Assembly: GCF_026230175.1 (NCBI RefSeq)
Contig: NZ_CP104208.1
Coordinates: forward strand, 2,976,001-3,040,000
Reading direction: 5' to 3'
Length of the DNA: 64,000 nucleotides
DNA from: Desulfovibrio mangrovi
GTDB lineage: Bacteria; Desulfobacterota; Desulfovibrionia; Desulfovibrionales; Desulfovibrionaceae
A program made the translations under genes and the position numbers. Numbering within the stretch: the stretch's first letter is position 1; the number at the start of each line of letters is the position of its first letter. Positions 1-9,313 of the stretch are shown piece after piece. Under the pieces are notes generated by a model that worked only from the letters and a program-made list of their open reading frames with translations, had not been told where the DNA came from and did not search any database.

Positions 1-1464
1 CGGAGTCACCGGCTTGCTTGCTCGCAACTGAGCCTCATCGGAGGAGGAAAAGGCCAGCGGAATGGTAAATGAGACCTTGGTACCCAACCCGGTTTTGCTT
101 TCAATGGTAAATACCCCGCCCATCTCGGCAACAAGGGTCTTGCAGATGGCCAGTCCAAGACCGGCTCCCTGATGCTTTCTCGTGAAGCTCTGATCGGCCT
201 GTGAAAACGGTTCGAGCAGAAAGGGCAGTGTTTCCGGTTCAATGCCGCAGCCCGTATCTTCGACGGTGAAGATCACCTTGGCCTTGGTGCCGTTCTGCAC
301 TGAAAGTAGGCGGGCCGTCAGTGCGATGGTGCCTGCGTCTGTATACTTGCAGGCATTGCTCATGAGGTTTGCCAGCACCTGATGCAGGCGTTCAGCATCA
401 CCTTCCACGCATCGGGGGATGGCTTCGTCAATGTCTGAACGAAAGGTCACTGCATTGTTCTTGTATCGCTGGGCAAAATGGCCTGCCACATCATCCAGCA
501 GGTCACGCAGGATGAAGGGGCGGGAAATGATGTCGATTTTGCCCGCTTCTATTTTCGCAAGGTCGAGCAGATCAGAAATGAGCCGCGAAAGACGCTCGCT
601 GGATTGAATGGCCATGGAGAGCAGTTCCTTCTGGCCGGGATGCGTGATCTGGGTCTGAAGCATCTGCAGAACGCCGGCAATGCCGTTGAGCGGGGTTCTG
701 AACTCGTGACTCATGTTGGCTAGGAAGAGGGATTTGGCCTGCGTTGCTGCCTCTGCCGCCTCCTTGGCGCGGATGAGTTCGCCGTTGATGTTAGTCAGCT
801 CCTGCACGAAACGCTTGACGGATCGGTGATAGAGCGCCTGAAGCGGCAGTGAGGCGAGAATGAGGGCTGCGGTAATGATGGCAGCAATGAAGAAGTTGCG
901 GACCCTGAGAGCGGTGATGTGCGAAATGTCGTAGTCTGCGCAGGCAAGATAGGTGCGCCCTCCGGGAGAAGTTTCCGGAATTACCACCGACCGGAAGGTT
1001 CCCCATTGGTCGGTATAGGAGGCAAAGACCGCCCTGCCGGTACGAAGTGCGGAAACAAAACTGTCCGGCACGTCTTCGTAGGGGTAGTAATACCAGCGCT
1101 TCCGGCTTGCAGCCTCTTCTTCACTGACGGTGGGGGCGGCGAAGAAATATTTTCCGTGGTTGCCAACTACCGTATAGGCGTAGGTGAGACCTGAAAAGAG
1201 CGTGAGGTCGTTGACGCGTTTGCGATTTTCCATTTCCTCTTCGTAGGAGATGGAATCCGGTCCCGTTGCGCGGTCATGGAAGTCCTCGGCGAGCATGTGC
1301 TTGATGGAGAGGGCTGCGGTTTTCAGGCGCGAGTCTATGTAGTCCATCTGACGCTGCTCTTCATAGATGGTCCATGTCACGGCCATGAGCAGTACGACAA
1401 ACAGGAATACTCCATACAGGAAGGGGTATCTTCGGAAGGTACGGTCAGTCGTCATGTCCTGCAT
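1..1464 (-). CDS. Sensor histidine kinase, C-terminus cut by the window edge
   Basis: Membrane sensor kinase of a two-component system; the gene runs off the left edge. The visible 488 codons give a first membrane segment (about residues 14-34), an extracytoplasmic sensor of roughly 145 residues, a second membrane segment (about 183-205), a HisKA phosphoacceptor region with MSHEFRTPLNG, and a HATPase with N box LANLMSNACKYT, G1 DTGCG and G2 GAGLGLAI. The kinase core ends shortly before position 1 and the frame stays open, so a receiver domain (hybrid kinase) may follow outside the window. The start at 1464 is the first ATG; an in-frame ATG at 1455 is an alternative and neither has a clear ribosome site. 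Signal and partner regulator are not visible. Confidence 0.85.
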   Translation of the reverse strand, partial: MQDMTTDRTFRRYPFLYGVFLFVVLLMAVTWTIYEEQRQMDYIDSRLKTAALSIKHMLAEDFHDRATGPDSISYEEEMENRKRVNDLTLFSGLTYAYTVVGNHGKYFFAAPTVSEEEAASRKRWYYYPYEDVPDSFVSALRTGRAVFASYTDQWGTFRSVVIPETSPGGRTYLACADYDISHITALRVRNFFIAAIITAALILASLPLQALYHRSVKRFVQELTNINGELIRAKEAAEAATQAKSLFLANMSHEFRTPLNGIAGVLQMLQTQITHPGQKELLSMAIQSSERLSRLISDLLDLAKIEAGKIDIISRPFILRDLLDDVAGHFAQRYKNNAVTFRSDIDEAIPRCVEGDAERLHQVLANLMSNACKYTDAGTIALTARLLSVQNGTKAKVIFTVEDTGCGIEPETLPFLLEPFSQADQSFTRKHQGAGLGLAICKTLVAEMGGVFTIESKTGLGTKVSFTIPLAFSSSDEAQLRASKPVTP

Positions 1465-1643
1465 AGGTCTTCAGCAAACCTCCATTCGGCGGGTGCGCCA
1501 GACAGTTCTGGTGCTGGTAGGGATTCTGCAGCGCGCCGCGCATATGCGTGGCGGAAAGTATGCCATGAGATAATACCTGCTGCAACAGCTTACAGAAAAA
1601 TGAAATGATTGGGTTTGAAACGATTCGGATCCGCTACGTGCCA

Positions 1644-3005
1644 TCAGCGCCCCATCGTATCCTCGGAAGGGGGGGCGTTGTTCTGCACGAGATGCACGTT
1701 GGCATCACCGAAGCGAACAAGCACCATGCCTGAGAATTTATTTTCACGATAGACTTCAACACGATACACGGTTCCCGCTTTATCAATGGAATAGGCATCC
1801 ATGATGTCGTTCTTGCTGATTGAGATGCCGCATTCGTTCTCCACGCCGGATCGTGTGAAGCCGATGACATTGACGCGATACCCTTCTTCCGGCGTCACTT
1901 CGAATGCTTCGCCCACCTGCACCATGCTGCCTATGGGGGCTGCTGTCTGTTTGCCGTCAACCATGAGACGCAGCGTCTTGAGGCTGTCGTCATAATCAAA
2001 ATACTGCGGCATGAGCTGGGTGATACGGTTGTTTCCGTAATAGACCCTGTAGCCGTTGCCTTCGTCCACCACGGTGAGCAGGGGTTTTGAAGGGATGAAG
2101 TCATTGCCTGCATTGCGGCTGAGCGGCATATAGCGCAGTGTGCTGCGGATGTTGTCCATATCCAGCTTCAGCCTGCCGTCATGAAAGGCCAGATGCAGGT
2201 TGCGGTTCATCGCCGCTTCCAGCCCCTCGGGCGTGAGGGTGAAGTCGCGCTCGAACCGGATTCCGGCCTGCCGCATGAAGGATTCTAGAATGCGCACGTG
2301 GTAGTAGGCGCGCGTGGCCGTATTGAACGACTTGCTGGCCTCCACGCCGAAGGCGGGTTTGCCGTGGTTTATGGCAAAATAGGTGAGGGTCTTTTCCATC
2401 TCCACATCGCCGTCGCGCGTGCGGGTGTTCTTGAGATGGTACAGGTGTTCCGGCACCAGCAGGGCGTTGTTTGCGTCTGCAACGGCAACCGTGGCCATGG
2501 CCGCCAGATTGCCGAAGCGGGAGTCTTCAAGCGATTCTTGGTCAATAATCACGCTCTGTCCCCAGCGGTCGGGGTTGCGGACGGAATTCTCCCACTTCGG
2601 TCTGTAGAATCCGCTGCCGTCGTGCAGGTTCAGAATGAGGTCTACCTGCGGATGCAGGATGATGGACTTGATTTTCTCGACAGTGTTGTATTCGGGATCT
2701 TCCTTGCCCAGCCGCGCGAACTTGCGGTTCATGTCTCCGTGCAGGCCGCGTGACCGGTTGATGATGCTCGGGAAGTTCAGGTTGGGCACCACCCAGACGT
2801 TGCCCTTGGTAATGGCGTAGTGGCTGGCCAGCACCCCTGCGGCGTTGAAGCCCCCGGGCTCGTCGCCCTGAATGCCGCCTATGACCAGCAGTGTGGGGCC
2901 GGCAGGATCGTTGCCCAGTTTGAGCAGGGTGAAGTCCAGCGGGTTGCGGGCATGCGCCGCAAGCGTTGTGCAGAGTACGAGAAGGAGTCCGAGTATGTAT
3001 TTCAT
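1644..3005 (-). CDS. Csd4/Pgp1-type M14 peptidoglycan D,L-carboxypeptidase
   Basis: Predicted periplasmic zinc carboxypeptidase of 453 residues that trims peptidoglycan tripeptides to dipeptides, the activity that sets helical or curved shape in Helicobacter (Csd4) and Campylobacter (Pgp1). It starts with the signal peptide MKYILGLLLVLCTTLAAHA. The zinc motif reads GGIQGDEPGG, giving Gln46, Glu49 and His128 (NLHDGSG) as ligands, with Glu222 in FGVEAS as likely catalytic base. The rare Gln ligand and, as I recall them, the same residue numbers are known from Csd4. The start at 3005 is chosen because its ATG overlaps the stop of the upstream M15 gene as ATGA; an earlier start at 3029 would add residues ahead of the signal peptide. 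The family assignment is strong; the effect on cell shape is inferred. Confidence 0.85.
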   Translation of the reverse strand: MKYILGLLLVLCTTLAAHARNPLDFTLLKLGNDPAGPTLLVIGGIQGDEPGGFNAAGVLASHYAITKGNVWVVPNLNFPSIINRSRGLHGDMNRKFARLGKEDPEYNTVEKIKSIILHPQVDLILNLHDGSGFYRPKWENSVRNPDRWGQSVIIDQESLEDSRFGNLAAMATVAVADANNALLVPEHLYHLKNTRTRDGDVEMEKTLTYFAINHGKPAFGVEASKSFNTATRAYYHVRILESFMRQAGIRFERDFTLTPEGLEAAMNRNLHLAFHDGRLKLDMDNIRSTLRYMPLSRNAGNDFIPSKPLLTVVDEGNGYRVYYGNNRITQLMPQYFDYDDSLKTLRLMVDGKQTAAPIGSMVQVGEAFEVTPEEGYRVNVIGFTRSGVENECGISISKNDIMDAYSIDKAGTVYRVEVYRENKFSGMVLVRFGDANVHLVQNNAPPSEDTMGR

Positions 3006-3892
3006 GCCTGATTCACTTTCACATGCCATGGTTCGAAACGCACGCCCAGCCGGTTGCCGCGTGGGTAGCGCAGGGTAAGATAGCCCAGTTCCGCAAGCCG
3101 TGCGAACACATCCGTCTCGGTGAAGCGATCCGTGAAATTGTATTCGCCGAAGTCCCGCTGTCCCACGTCAAAGTCGCTCACTCCGTGGAAGGAGTAGCCT
3201 GGAGGCGCAAGGGAACGGGAAGCGAGCGAAAGGTTCGCATCGTTCTGGACGGCCTTGTTCAGGAACAGGTGAAATTGCTTCATCACGCCGCGTACGCCAG
3301 AGGTGAGCACCACCGTGTTGCCAAGCGTTTTCTGAATGGCAAGCCACGTGTCGTGCGGTTCTCCTTTGAACAGGTAGTTGCCGCTGTAGGGAACCTTGAT
3401 CACATTCTTCTGGCTGATCCGCTCCGTCAGCCGCGTGATGACCTTGACCCCGTAAAAACCGTATATGGCCGCATCTGCGTAAAACTGGCACTCCATGAAT
3501 TCCAGCTCGTTCTTCGTGAAGGTGCCGATTTTGGGATAGTTGCGGCCCAGCCGGACGGCATCGTCAAAGCCGAGCAGGGAGAAATTGGCGTAGCCAACGG
3601 TATCCACCATGCGCTGGATTCGCTGGAGCGTCCGGTACAGAATGTCGCGGTGTTCGCCCTGCAGGATGATGTCACCTTCGAAGGGCGAGTCGAAGTGGCG
3701 CATCTTGTCGTAATAGTCGCGGATATGCAGGTCGTAGGCGCCCGCCTGCGGTGCCAGATGCAATGCCGTGCCGTCCAGCGTGGAACTGGAAATGGCCGCG
3801 GCTGCCCGGACTGGTGCAGGCAGCAGCGACTGAACGGCAAGAGCGGCCGTGCAGCCGCAGATGTGTTGTAGGAAGTGTCGCCGGTTCAGCAT
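3002..3892 (-). CDS. Tat-exported M15 (VanY-like) D-Ala-D-Ala carboxypeptidase
   Basis: 296-residue exported metallopeptidase of the LAS/M15 group, expected to remove the terminal D-alanine of peptidoglycan stem peptides. The N-terminus MLNRRHFLQHICG followed by a hydrophobic stretch resembles a twin-arginine signal. The zinc signature is GYSFHGVSDFDVG (His and Asp ligands) plus the C-terminal EPWHVKV (third His). The start at 3892 is the Met before the RR motif; the frame stays open far upstream, but that part only mirrors dnaX. The gene overlaps the Csd4-like gene by 4 bases, so the two are almost certainly translated together. The His-Asp spacing is one residue shorter than in VanY as I remember it. 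Confidence 0.82.
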   Translation of the reverse strand: MLNRRHFLQHICGCTAALAVQSLLPAPVRAAAAISSSTLDGTALHLAPQAGAYDLHIRDYYDKMRHFDSPFEGDIILQGEHRDILYRTLQRIQRMVDTVGYANFSLLGFDDAVRLGRNYPKIGTFTKNELEFMECQFYADAAIYGFYGVKVITRLTERISQKNVIKVPYSGNYLFKGEPHDTWLAIQKTLGNTVVLTSGVRGVMKQFHLFLNKAVQNDANLSLASRSLAPPGYSFHGVSDFDVGQRDFGEYNFTDRFTETDVFARLAELGYLTLRYPRGNRLGVRFEPWHVKVNQA

Positions 3893-4222
3893 CAGACCCC
3901 TCTGGCTGATAGTGCGTGTGTCTCGTGAAGGAGTGTATCTCAGAATGATGCGGGACGCAAAAACGTTATAGCGGCGTTTTGCTTTTGTCCCTTGAGGGAG
4001 GGGGGCTGCTGCGGCGCGCAAACTTGAAGCACTAGCCCGATGCGTCGGCTTGCCTCTTGGCCGGATTTTCTTTAGCCTGTCCCATTGTCCGGAATGGCAG
4101 AGTCCCCTTCCGGCGCGGCGTGGCGACGGTGCGGTATCGCAACCTGAATCGTAGCGATACCGCAGCCGGTCCGCATGATCTGCCGCCAGTTTCGTAATGT
4201 CATCTCCATAACGCAGGGAACC
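3893..4222. other. Divergent intergenic region between the M15 gene and dnaX
   Basis: This 330-base gap separates the minus-strand carboxypeptidase pair from plus-strand dnaX, so it must hold both promoters. The clearest structure is the 11-bp hairpin at 4130-4164. I looked for the SRP RNA that neighbours dnaX in some bacteria and did not find its conserved GGAAG/AGCAGC loop. No protein-like reading frame is evident. Confidence 0.5.
4130..4164. repeat. Perfect 11-bp inverted repeat upstream of dnaX
   Basis: TGCGGTATCGC (4130-4140) pairs perfectly with GCGATACCGCA (4154-4164) across a 13-base loop. No T-run follows on either strand, so it is not a standard terminator. It lies about 60 bases before the dnaX start and could be an operator or a leader hairpin. 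Confidence 0.6.
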
Positions 4223-6289
4223 ATGAGCACAGCATCTCTGACTACAGCATACCGTCCGCAGACCTTTGCCGATGTGGCAGGACAGGAGACCATCAAGGCC
4301 ATCCTCTCCCGCGCGGCACGGGAAGACCGCATAGCGCCCGCCTATCTCTTCAGCGGCACGCGGGGCGTGGGCAAGACCACCATTGCCCGCATTTTCGCCA
4401 AGTCGCTCAACTGTGTGAACGCGCCCGCGGCCGAACCCTGCAACGTATGCGAGCACTGCCGCAAGATCACGCAGGGCATGCACGTGGACGTGGTGGAGAT
4501 CGACGGTGCATCCAACCGCGGCATCGATGATGCCCGCCGCCTGCGCGAATCCATCGGCTATGCTCCCATGGAAGGCCGTTACAAGGTCTTCATCATCGAC
4601 GAAGCGCACATGCTGACCCGCGAATCCTTTAACGCGCTGCTCAAGACGCTGGAAGAACCGCCCAAGGGCGTGACCTTCATCATGGCCACCACGGAGCCGC
4701 ACAAATTTCCCATCACCATCATCAGCCGCTGCCAGCATTACATTTTCAAGCGTCTCGGCGAGCATGAGCTGGAAGCGCACCTGACCAACATTCTGGGCAG
4801 GGAGCAACGCGCCTTCGAACCGCAGGCGGTCAAGCTCATCGCCCGCCGTGCGGCCGGTTCCGTGCGCGATTCCATGTCGCTCATGGGACAGGTTCTGGCG
4901 CTGGGGCATGAAACGCTGCTGGAAAGCTCCGTGCGCTCCATTCTCGGTCTTGCGGGGCAGGAACTGTTTTTCAAGGTCATGGAGGCCATGAAGGCGCAGG
5001 ATGTGGTGGCGGTGTCTTCCGTCATCCGCGAGATTCTGGATCAGGGCGTGGATATCGGCTACTTCCTGCGTGAACTCGCCACCACGTGGCGCAACCTGTT
5101 CATGCTCAAGCAGGCCGGAGAGCAGGCGCTGCCGCTGCTGGACCTGCCAGAGGCGGAAGCCCGCCAGTGGCTGGCATGGGTGCCCGAATTCGAACTGTCG
5201 CACGTGCATGCCTGCTGGCAGCTCACGCTGGAAGGCCAGCGCCGCGTGCTGACAAGCCTTGAGCCCGCCATGGCGCTGGAGCTTCTGCTGCTGAACCTGA
5301 CCTTCCTGCCCAAGCTTCTGAACATGGAGCAGCTGTCTCGCGGCGGCGCGCGTCCCGCTGGCCAGCAGCCCGCACAAGGCGGTGCGCCACGGCCTTCAGC
5401 GCCAACAGCGCCGCAGGGCAGGGGGCCGACAAACCCTTTTGATGCCGCAGCCGGTGCCGCGAACCAGTCGGGCAACATGCCTGATGCACCGTCTGCCGCA
5501 ACCGGAACCGCTTCCTCTTTCTCCGGCACTCAGGCCGGTGCCATGCCCCCCGCCGGTGCCGGGCTCGCGCCCCATGCCCGACGGCCTGAGCCTCCGCACA
5601 GACGTGCCGCGCAGGCTGCGGCAGGCCGTGATGTGCCTCCATCCGCCGGAATGCCTGGCCCCATGGACAACGACGGCCCGCCTGTCGGATATCTGGATGG
5701 CCCCCCGGCGGACCTGCCGCCCGAGTTCGGCGGTGCCGCAGGTATGGACGGGCCTCCGCCCGCCCCGCCTGCAACCTATGACGAGGCTATGTCTTCTCAG
5801 GAAAGCGCTGCCGACGGAGGTCAGGGCTCCTCTCCGTTCATGGGGCATTCGGGACTGAATGGTGATCAGGCTCAGGATGCTGAAGTTGCCGAAGCCCCCG
5901 TGCTGGACCCAGCCACGTATGCAGGGCCGCGCAACTGGGAGAATTTTCTGGAGTTCTGCAAGCAGCAGAATGGTGAAGGCGGCCGCAGCGTGAATATCCT
6001 GTATTCCGCCAAGGGCGAGTTCTCAGGGAATGAACTGCGCATTCTTACGCAGTCCGGCATTCAGTATGACCGCCTGAACGAAGCGGGGCTTCTTGCCATC
6101 CTGAACGAGCGCGTCCGTCAGTGGTTCGGGCCGGAAACCAGCCTTGCCGTGCTGGAACCCACCAGCCGTGTGCGCCCCTATGCCGAGCTGCGCAAGGAGG
6201 TGGAAGAACACCCCCTTTCCCGCATGCTGGAGGAAGAGCTGGGTGCCTCGCTCATCCACTTCCGCCACAAGGACGAGCCCGGCAAATAA
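4223..6289 (+). CDS. dnaX: DNA polymerase III subunit gamma/tau
   Basis: 688-residue clamp-loader ATPase of the replicative polymerase. The N-terminal AAA+ module shows AYRPQTFADVAGQE, Walker A GTRGVGKTT, a zinc finger ending CNVCEHC, Walker B IIDEAHML and the sensor/SRC motif ISRCQHY. A clamp-loader domain III follows. About 200 Pro/Ala/Gly-rich residues (roughly 380-570) form a flexible linker to a C-terminal tau-like domain beginning near RNWENFLEF. The start at 4223 is preceded by AGGGAA and gives the usual MSTASLTTAYRPQ start; an in-frame extension to 4175 lacks support. I saw no A-rich slippery site for programmed gamma production. Confidence 0.96.
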   Translation: MSTASLTTAYRPQTFADVAGQETIKAILSRAAREDRIAPAYLFSGTRGVGKTTIARIFAKSLNCVNAPAAEPCNVCEHCRKITQGMHVDVVEIDGASNRGIDDARRLRESIGYAPMEGRYKVFIIDEAHMLTRESFNALLKTLEEPPKGVTFIMATTEPHKFPITIISRCQHYIFKRLGEHELEAHLTNILGREQRAFEPQAVKLIARRAAGSVRDSMSLMGQVLALGHETLLESSVRSILGLAGQELFFKVMEAMKAQDVVAVSSVIREILDQGVDIGYFLRELATTWRNLFMLKQAGEQALPLLDLPEAEARQWLAWVPEFELSHVHACWQLTLEGQRRVLTSLEPAMALELLLLNLTFLPKLLNMEQLSRGGARPAGQQPAQGGAPRPSAPTAPQGRGPTNPFDAAAGAANQSGNMPDAPSAATGTASSFSGTQAGAMPPAGAGLAPHARRPEPPHRRAAQAAAGRDVPPSAGMPGPMDNDGPPVGYLDGPPADLPPEFGGAAGMDGPPPAPPATYDEAMSSQESAADGGQGSSPFMGHSGLNGDQAQDAEVAEAPVLDPATYAGPRNWENFLEFCKQQNGEGGRSVNILYSAKGEFSGNELRILTQSGIQYDRLNEAGLLAILNERVRQWFGPETSLAVLEPTSRVRPYAELRKEVEEHPLSRMLEEELGASLIHFRHKDEPGK

Positions 6290-6321
6290 GGGCTGCCTCA
6301 GGCAAAACACGACATGTATGA

Positions 6322-6360
6322 AGTCCCCGCTGTTTTCATTGAACAGCGGGGACTTTTTCT
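6322..6360 (+). terminator. Rho-independent terminator of dnaX
   Basis: A 13-bp perfect stem (AGTCCCCGCTGTT with AACAGCGGGGACT), 7-base loop and a following TTTTT tract, 32 bases after the dnaX stop. Confidence 0.93.
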
Positions 6361-6450
6361 TGTCATGGCGGCTGGGGCAGGAAGACGTGCGGTGGCTTCA
6401 ACGGACAAGCCGCCGCACAAGGAATACGGGTCAGGCTGCATCAGCAGCGC

Positions 6451-7872
6451 TTAAAATGTTGTATTTTTCTCAGCTGTTACATCTCCAGCAACAACCCTGT
6501 TTCTTCCTGCGTTTTTGGCTTTGTAAAGTGCCTTATCTGCATAGTACATGACATCAGAAATGTTCTGACCATCCTCTCGCTCAACCACACCAATGGATAC
6601 TGTGAATGAAATGCTGCCATTATAGCCTTCAACCCGCAGTAGGGCCAAGGTTTGTCTGAGGCGTTCGGCTACGCTGGTAGCAACATCTATGGGTGTCTCC
6701 GGCAGGATAACCGCAAATTCTTCGCCACCGACTCTTCCAAAAATATCAATCTGCCGGAACATTCTGCGACAGGCTGTGGAAAGAGCTCTGAGAACATCGT
6801 CTCCGGCTGCGTGGCCGAATGTGTCATTGATGTTCTTGAAATAATCAATATCAAGCATCAGAAGCGATAGCGGCCTGTTATAGCGGCTGGAACGAACGAA
6901 TTCTTCTTCAGCCCTCTCCAGAAAACGATGGCGATTGTTTGCACCGGTGAGAGCGTCCGTTGTGGCTAAGTGGCTTAATTCGATCTCCAGTTTCTTTCTT
7001 TGCGTAATGTCGTCGAGAATTATCAGAATGCCTGAATATTTATCTGATACATCCAGCATTCTGGCAAAAAACACATCAAAGTATTGGTTTGCGCCGGATG
7101 ATTCGTATTTGACCTCCGTTCTGTGGAAAAGAAGATCTCCTTCAGAAAACAGGTTTGCCTCTTCTTTCAGCCACGGCAGATAGTCCGTAAAGGGCTTGCG
7201 AAGCCTTTTCATATTTCCATTTGCGGTGCTATGCCCCCCTGAATAGTATGTCTCGCCAGATATCTTTTCCAACCCCAGCAAGTTTGATGCGGCAAGATTC
7301 AACGTGTCCAGCAGTCCATCCTTATCTATCAGGAGTGCTGGTCTGGGGGTGCTTTCGAACACGGTAAGATACTTGTTTTTTTCATTGGAGAGTCGGCGGT
7401 TTGCTTCTTCAAGCGTAGAAATCTGCTCCTGGCTTTCCGTGGCCACCCACTCAGCACACAAAGCGATTTCAAATCGGTCGAAGCTTCTTAGGACAAAGCG
7501 CATAGATGCTGCTTTTATCTCTTCAGGGCACTTCTCTTCCACAAGGTCAATATATGTGTCCCTGTAGTACTTAAGGAGCCCGAGAAACATGCTTATAGTA
7601 ATGCCGCGTTCCCGGTGGCGCTTGGCTTCCAGCCTCCCGAACTCTGTAACAGGGTCGGAAGTATAATCTTCATCAGGGTTGAATTGCGGCTCTTCCCCCC
7701 CATGCTTATGAAGGCTCGTGCACAGGGCATTTGTCAGGCCGGATATGGACAAGCGCCAGGCATCGAGTAACGTCGAAGTATATTTGGTGAAATTATGCAG
7801 CTTGGCGTACGAAAGTATGCGCACCATAAGCCATGATTCATTGTCTCGTAATAGTTGTGAAAGTTGTTCCAT
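6451..7872 (-). CDS. PAS-GGDEF diguanylate cyclase
   Basis: 473-residue soluble c-di-GMP synthase. The N-terminal ~150 residues are helical and resemble RsbR-type or other globular sensor domains but lack a recognisable motif. A PAS-like segment (about 170-285, starting near NKYLTVFESTPRPALLI) precedes the GGDEF domain. The active site reads RVGGEEF, and RQID five residues upstream is a complete RxxD inhibitory site, so product inhibition is expected. The start at 7872 has GAGGAAG upstream. The gene is monocistronic and convergent with dnaX. No membrane segments are seen, so the signal is probably cytoplasmic. Confidence 0.9.
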   Translation of the reverse strand: MEQLSQLLRDNESWLMVRILSYAKLHNFTKYTSTLLDAWRLSISGLTNALCTSLHKHGGEEPQFNPDEDYTSDPVTEFGRLEAKRHRERGITISMFLGLLKYYRDTYIDLVEEKCPEEIKAASMRFVLRSFDRFEIALCAEWVATESQEQISTLEEANRRLSNEKNKYLTVFESTPRPALLIDKDGLLDTLNLAASNLLGLEKISGETYYSGGHSTANGNMKRLRKPFTDYLPWLKEEANLFSEGDLLFHRTEVKYESSGANQYFDVFFARMLDVSDKYSGILIILDDITQRKKLEIELSHLATTDALTGANNRHRFLERAEEEFVRSSRYNRPLSLLMLDIDYFKNINDTFGHAAGDDVLRALSTACRRMFRQIDIFGRVGGEEFAVILPETPIDVATSVAERLRQTLALLRVEGYNGSISFTVSIGVVEREDGQNISDVMYYADKALYKAKNAGRNRVVAGDVTAEKNTTF

Positions 7873-8151
7873 CGGACTTCCTCAGTTATGGATTACGAAT
7901 GACAATCTTCAAAAGACGTTCGGGCGAGCCGCGTTAAACAACGCTGTCGGATGCTGTCGCATGGTCACATCAGCCATCGCCATATCCCCCCGGTCTTCAG
8001 TCCGGACACCTCTCGATCTTGCAACGTAGCATGGCCCGTGCTCTTCTTGTAATGATATGTGGGGATCGGTGCCTTCGTACGCCATATTGTTCAGGCTTTA
8101 CTATTCTGACTGATCTGGGGTTTTCATATCGCAATACCCATCAGATCACAC
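7873..8151. other. Gap upstream of the diguanylate cyclase
   Basis: This stretch holds the unmapped promoter of the cyclase gene on the minus strand. I see no further gene, tRNA or strong repeat before the ars terminator. Confidence 0.4.
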
Positions 8152-8187
8152 AAAAAGGCCCCCGTCCGCACGGACGGGGGCTTTTTC
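8152..8187. terminator. Bidirectional terminator of the arsenite operon
   Basis: GCCCCCGTCCG and CGGACGGGGGC pair around a 2-base loop, flanked by AAAAA and TTTTT, so it works on either strand. It follows the minus-strand acr3 stop by about 25 bases. Confidence 0.93.
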
Positions 8188-8207
8188 AGGGTGATCCTTT
8201 CAATCGG

Positions 8208-9302
8208 CTATTCCTGCGGACAGCGCACATGGCAAACCCCGCTCGGAGTCGCCTTGGCGTGCGGGAAGTACCGCTTCTTGAAGTGCAGGGCCACGTTCAC
8301 CAGTGCGATGAGAACGGGTACTTCCACCAGCGGGCCGATGACGGCGGCAAAGGCTTCGCCGGAATCGATGCCGAACACGGCAATGGCCACGGCAATGGCC
8401 AGCTCGAAGTTGTTTGACGCGGCGGTGAAGCTGAGCGTGGTCGCCTGTTCATACGTGGCGTCTGCCTTGTAGGAAAGGAAGAAGGACACAAGGAACATGA
8501 CCAGAAAGTAGATGGTCAGCGGCAGGGCAATGGTCAGCACGTCCAGCGGCAGTTCCACAACCTTGTCGCCCTTGAGGGAGAACATGACCAGAATGGTGAA
8601 GAGCAGAAAGATCAGCGTGAGCGGGCTTATCTTGGGAATGAACACCTGCTCGTACCAGTCGCGGCCTTTCAGGCGAAGGCCCGCAAAGCGAGTGACCATG
8701 CCGCCGAGGAAGGGAATGCCCAGATAGATGAACACACTTTCGGCGATCTGGCCGATAGAGATGTCCACCACGGCACCCTCAAGCCCGAACCACGCGGGCA
8801 GCACGGTGATGAATACATAGGCGTAAACGGAGAAGAACAGCACCTGAAACACGGAGTTGAAGGCGACCAGCCCGGCGCAGTATTCGCGGTCGCCTTTGGC
8901 CAGATCGTTCCATACGATGACCATGGCGATGCAGCGGGCAAGGCCGATGAGAATGAGTCCCACCATGTATTCATGCTGTCCGGAAAGGAAGGAAATGGCC
9001 AGCCCGAACATGAGCACGGGGCCGATGATCCAGTTCTGCACCAGCGAGAGCAGCAGCACGCGGCCGTTGCGGAAGACCTGACCGAGCTGCTCATACCGCA
9101 CCTTGGCCAGCGGCGGATACATCATGAGCACAAGGCCGATGGCGATGGGAATGTTGGTGGTGCCCACCTGCACGCTGTTGATCACATCCTTTACGGCCGG
9201 ATACAGGTAGCCGATGCCTACACCGGCAAACATGGCGAGAAATATCCATAGAGTGAGGTAGCGGTCCAGAAAGGACAGCTTTTTCATGAGGGATTCGGTC
9301 AT
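8208..9302 (-). CDS. acr3: ACR3-family arsenite efflux transporter
   Basis: 364-residue inner-membrane arsenite/antimonite exporter of the bile/arsenite/riboflavin transporter superfamily. About ten hydrophobic helices are visible. The conserved cysteine lies in [16 protein letters not shown], the ACR3 hallmark helix, and the start [13 protein letters not shown] is typical. The start at 9302 has GGAG 7 bases upstream; a Met at 9287 is possible. It follows arsR by 11 bases, so the two form one operon under ArsR control. No arsenate reductase gene is seen beside it. Confidence 0.94.
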   Translation of the reverse strand: MTESLMKKLSFLDRYLTLWIFLAMFAGVGIGYLYPAVKDVINSVQVGTTNIPIAIGLVLMMYPPLAKVRYEQLGQVFRNGRVLLLSLVQNWIIGPVLMFGLAISFLSGQHEYMVGLILIGLARCIAMVIVWNDLAKGDREYCAGLVAFNSVFQVLFFSVYAYVFITVLPAWFGLEGAVVDISIGQIAESVFIYLGIPFLGGMVTRFAGLRLKGRDWYEQVFIPKISPLTLIFLLFTILVMFSLKGDKVVELPLDVLTIALPLTIYFLVMFLVSFFLSYKADATYEQATTLSFTAASNNFELAIAVAIAVFGIDSGEAFAAVIGPLVEVPVLIALVNVALHFKKRYFPHAKATPSGVCHVRCPQE

Positions 9303-9313
9303 TGCTGGCTCCG

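Noticed and set aside
3893-4222. Possible SRP RNA gene next to dnaX
   Set aside because: The conserved SRP Alu/S-domain loop sequence could not be found on either strand; the only hairpin is short and simple.
4223-6289. Programmed frameshifting in dnaX
   Set aside because: I saw no run of A with a following G that would serve as a slippery site in the region after the AAA+ module.
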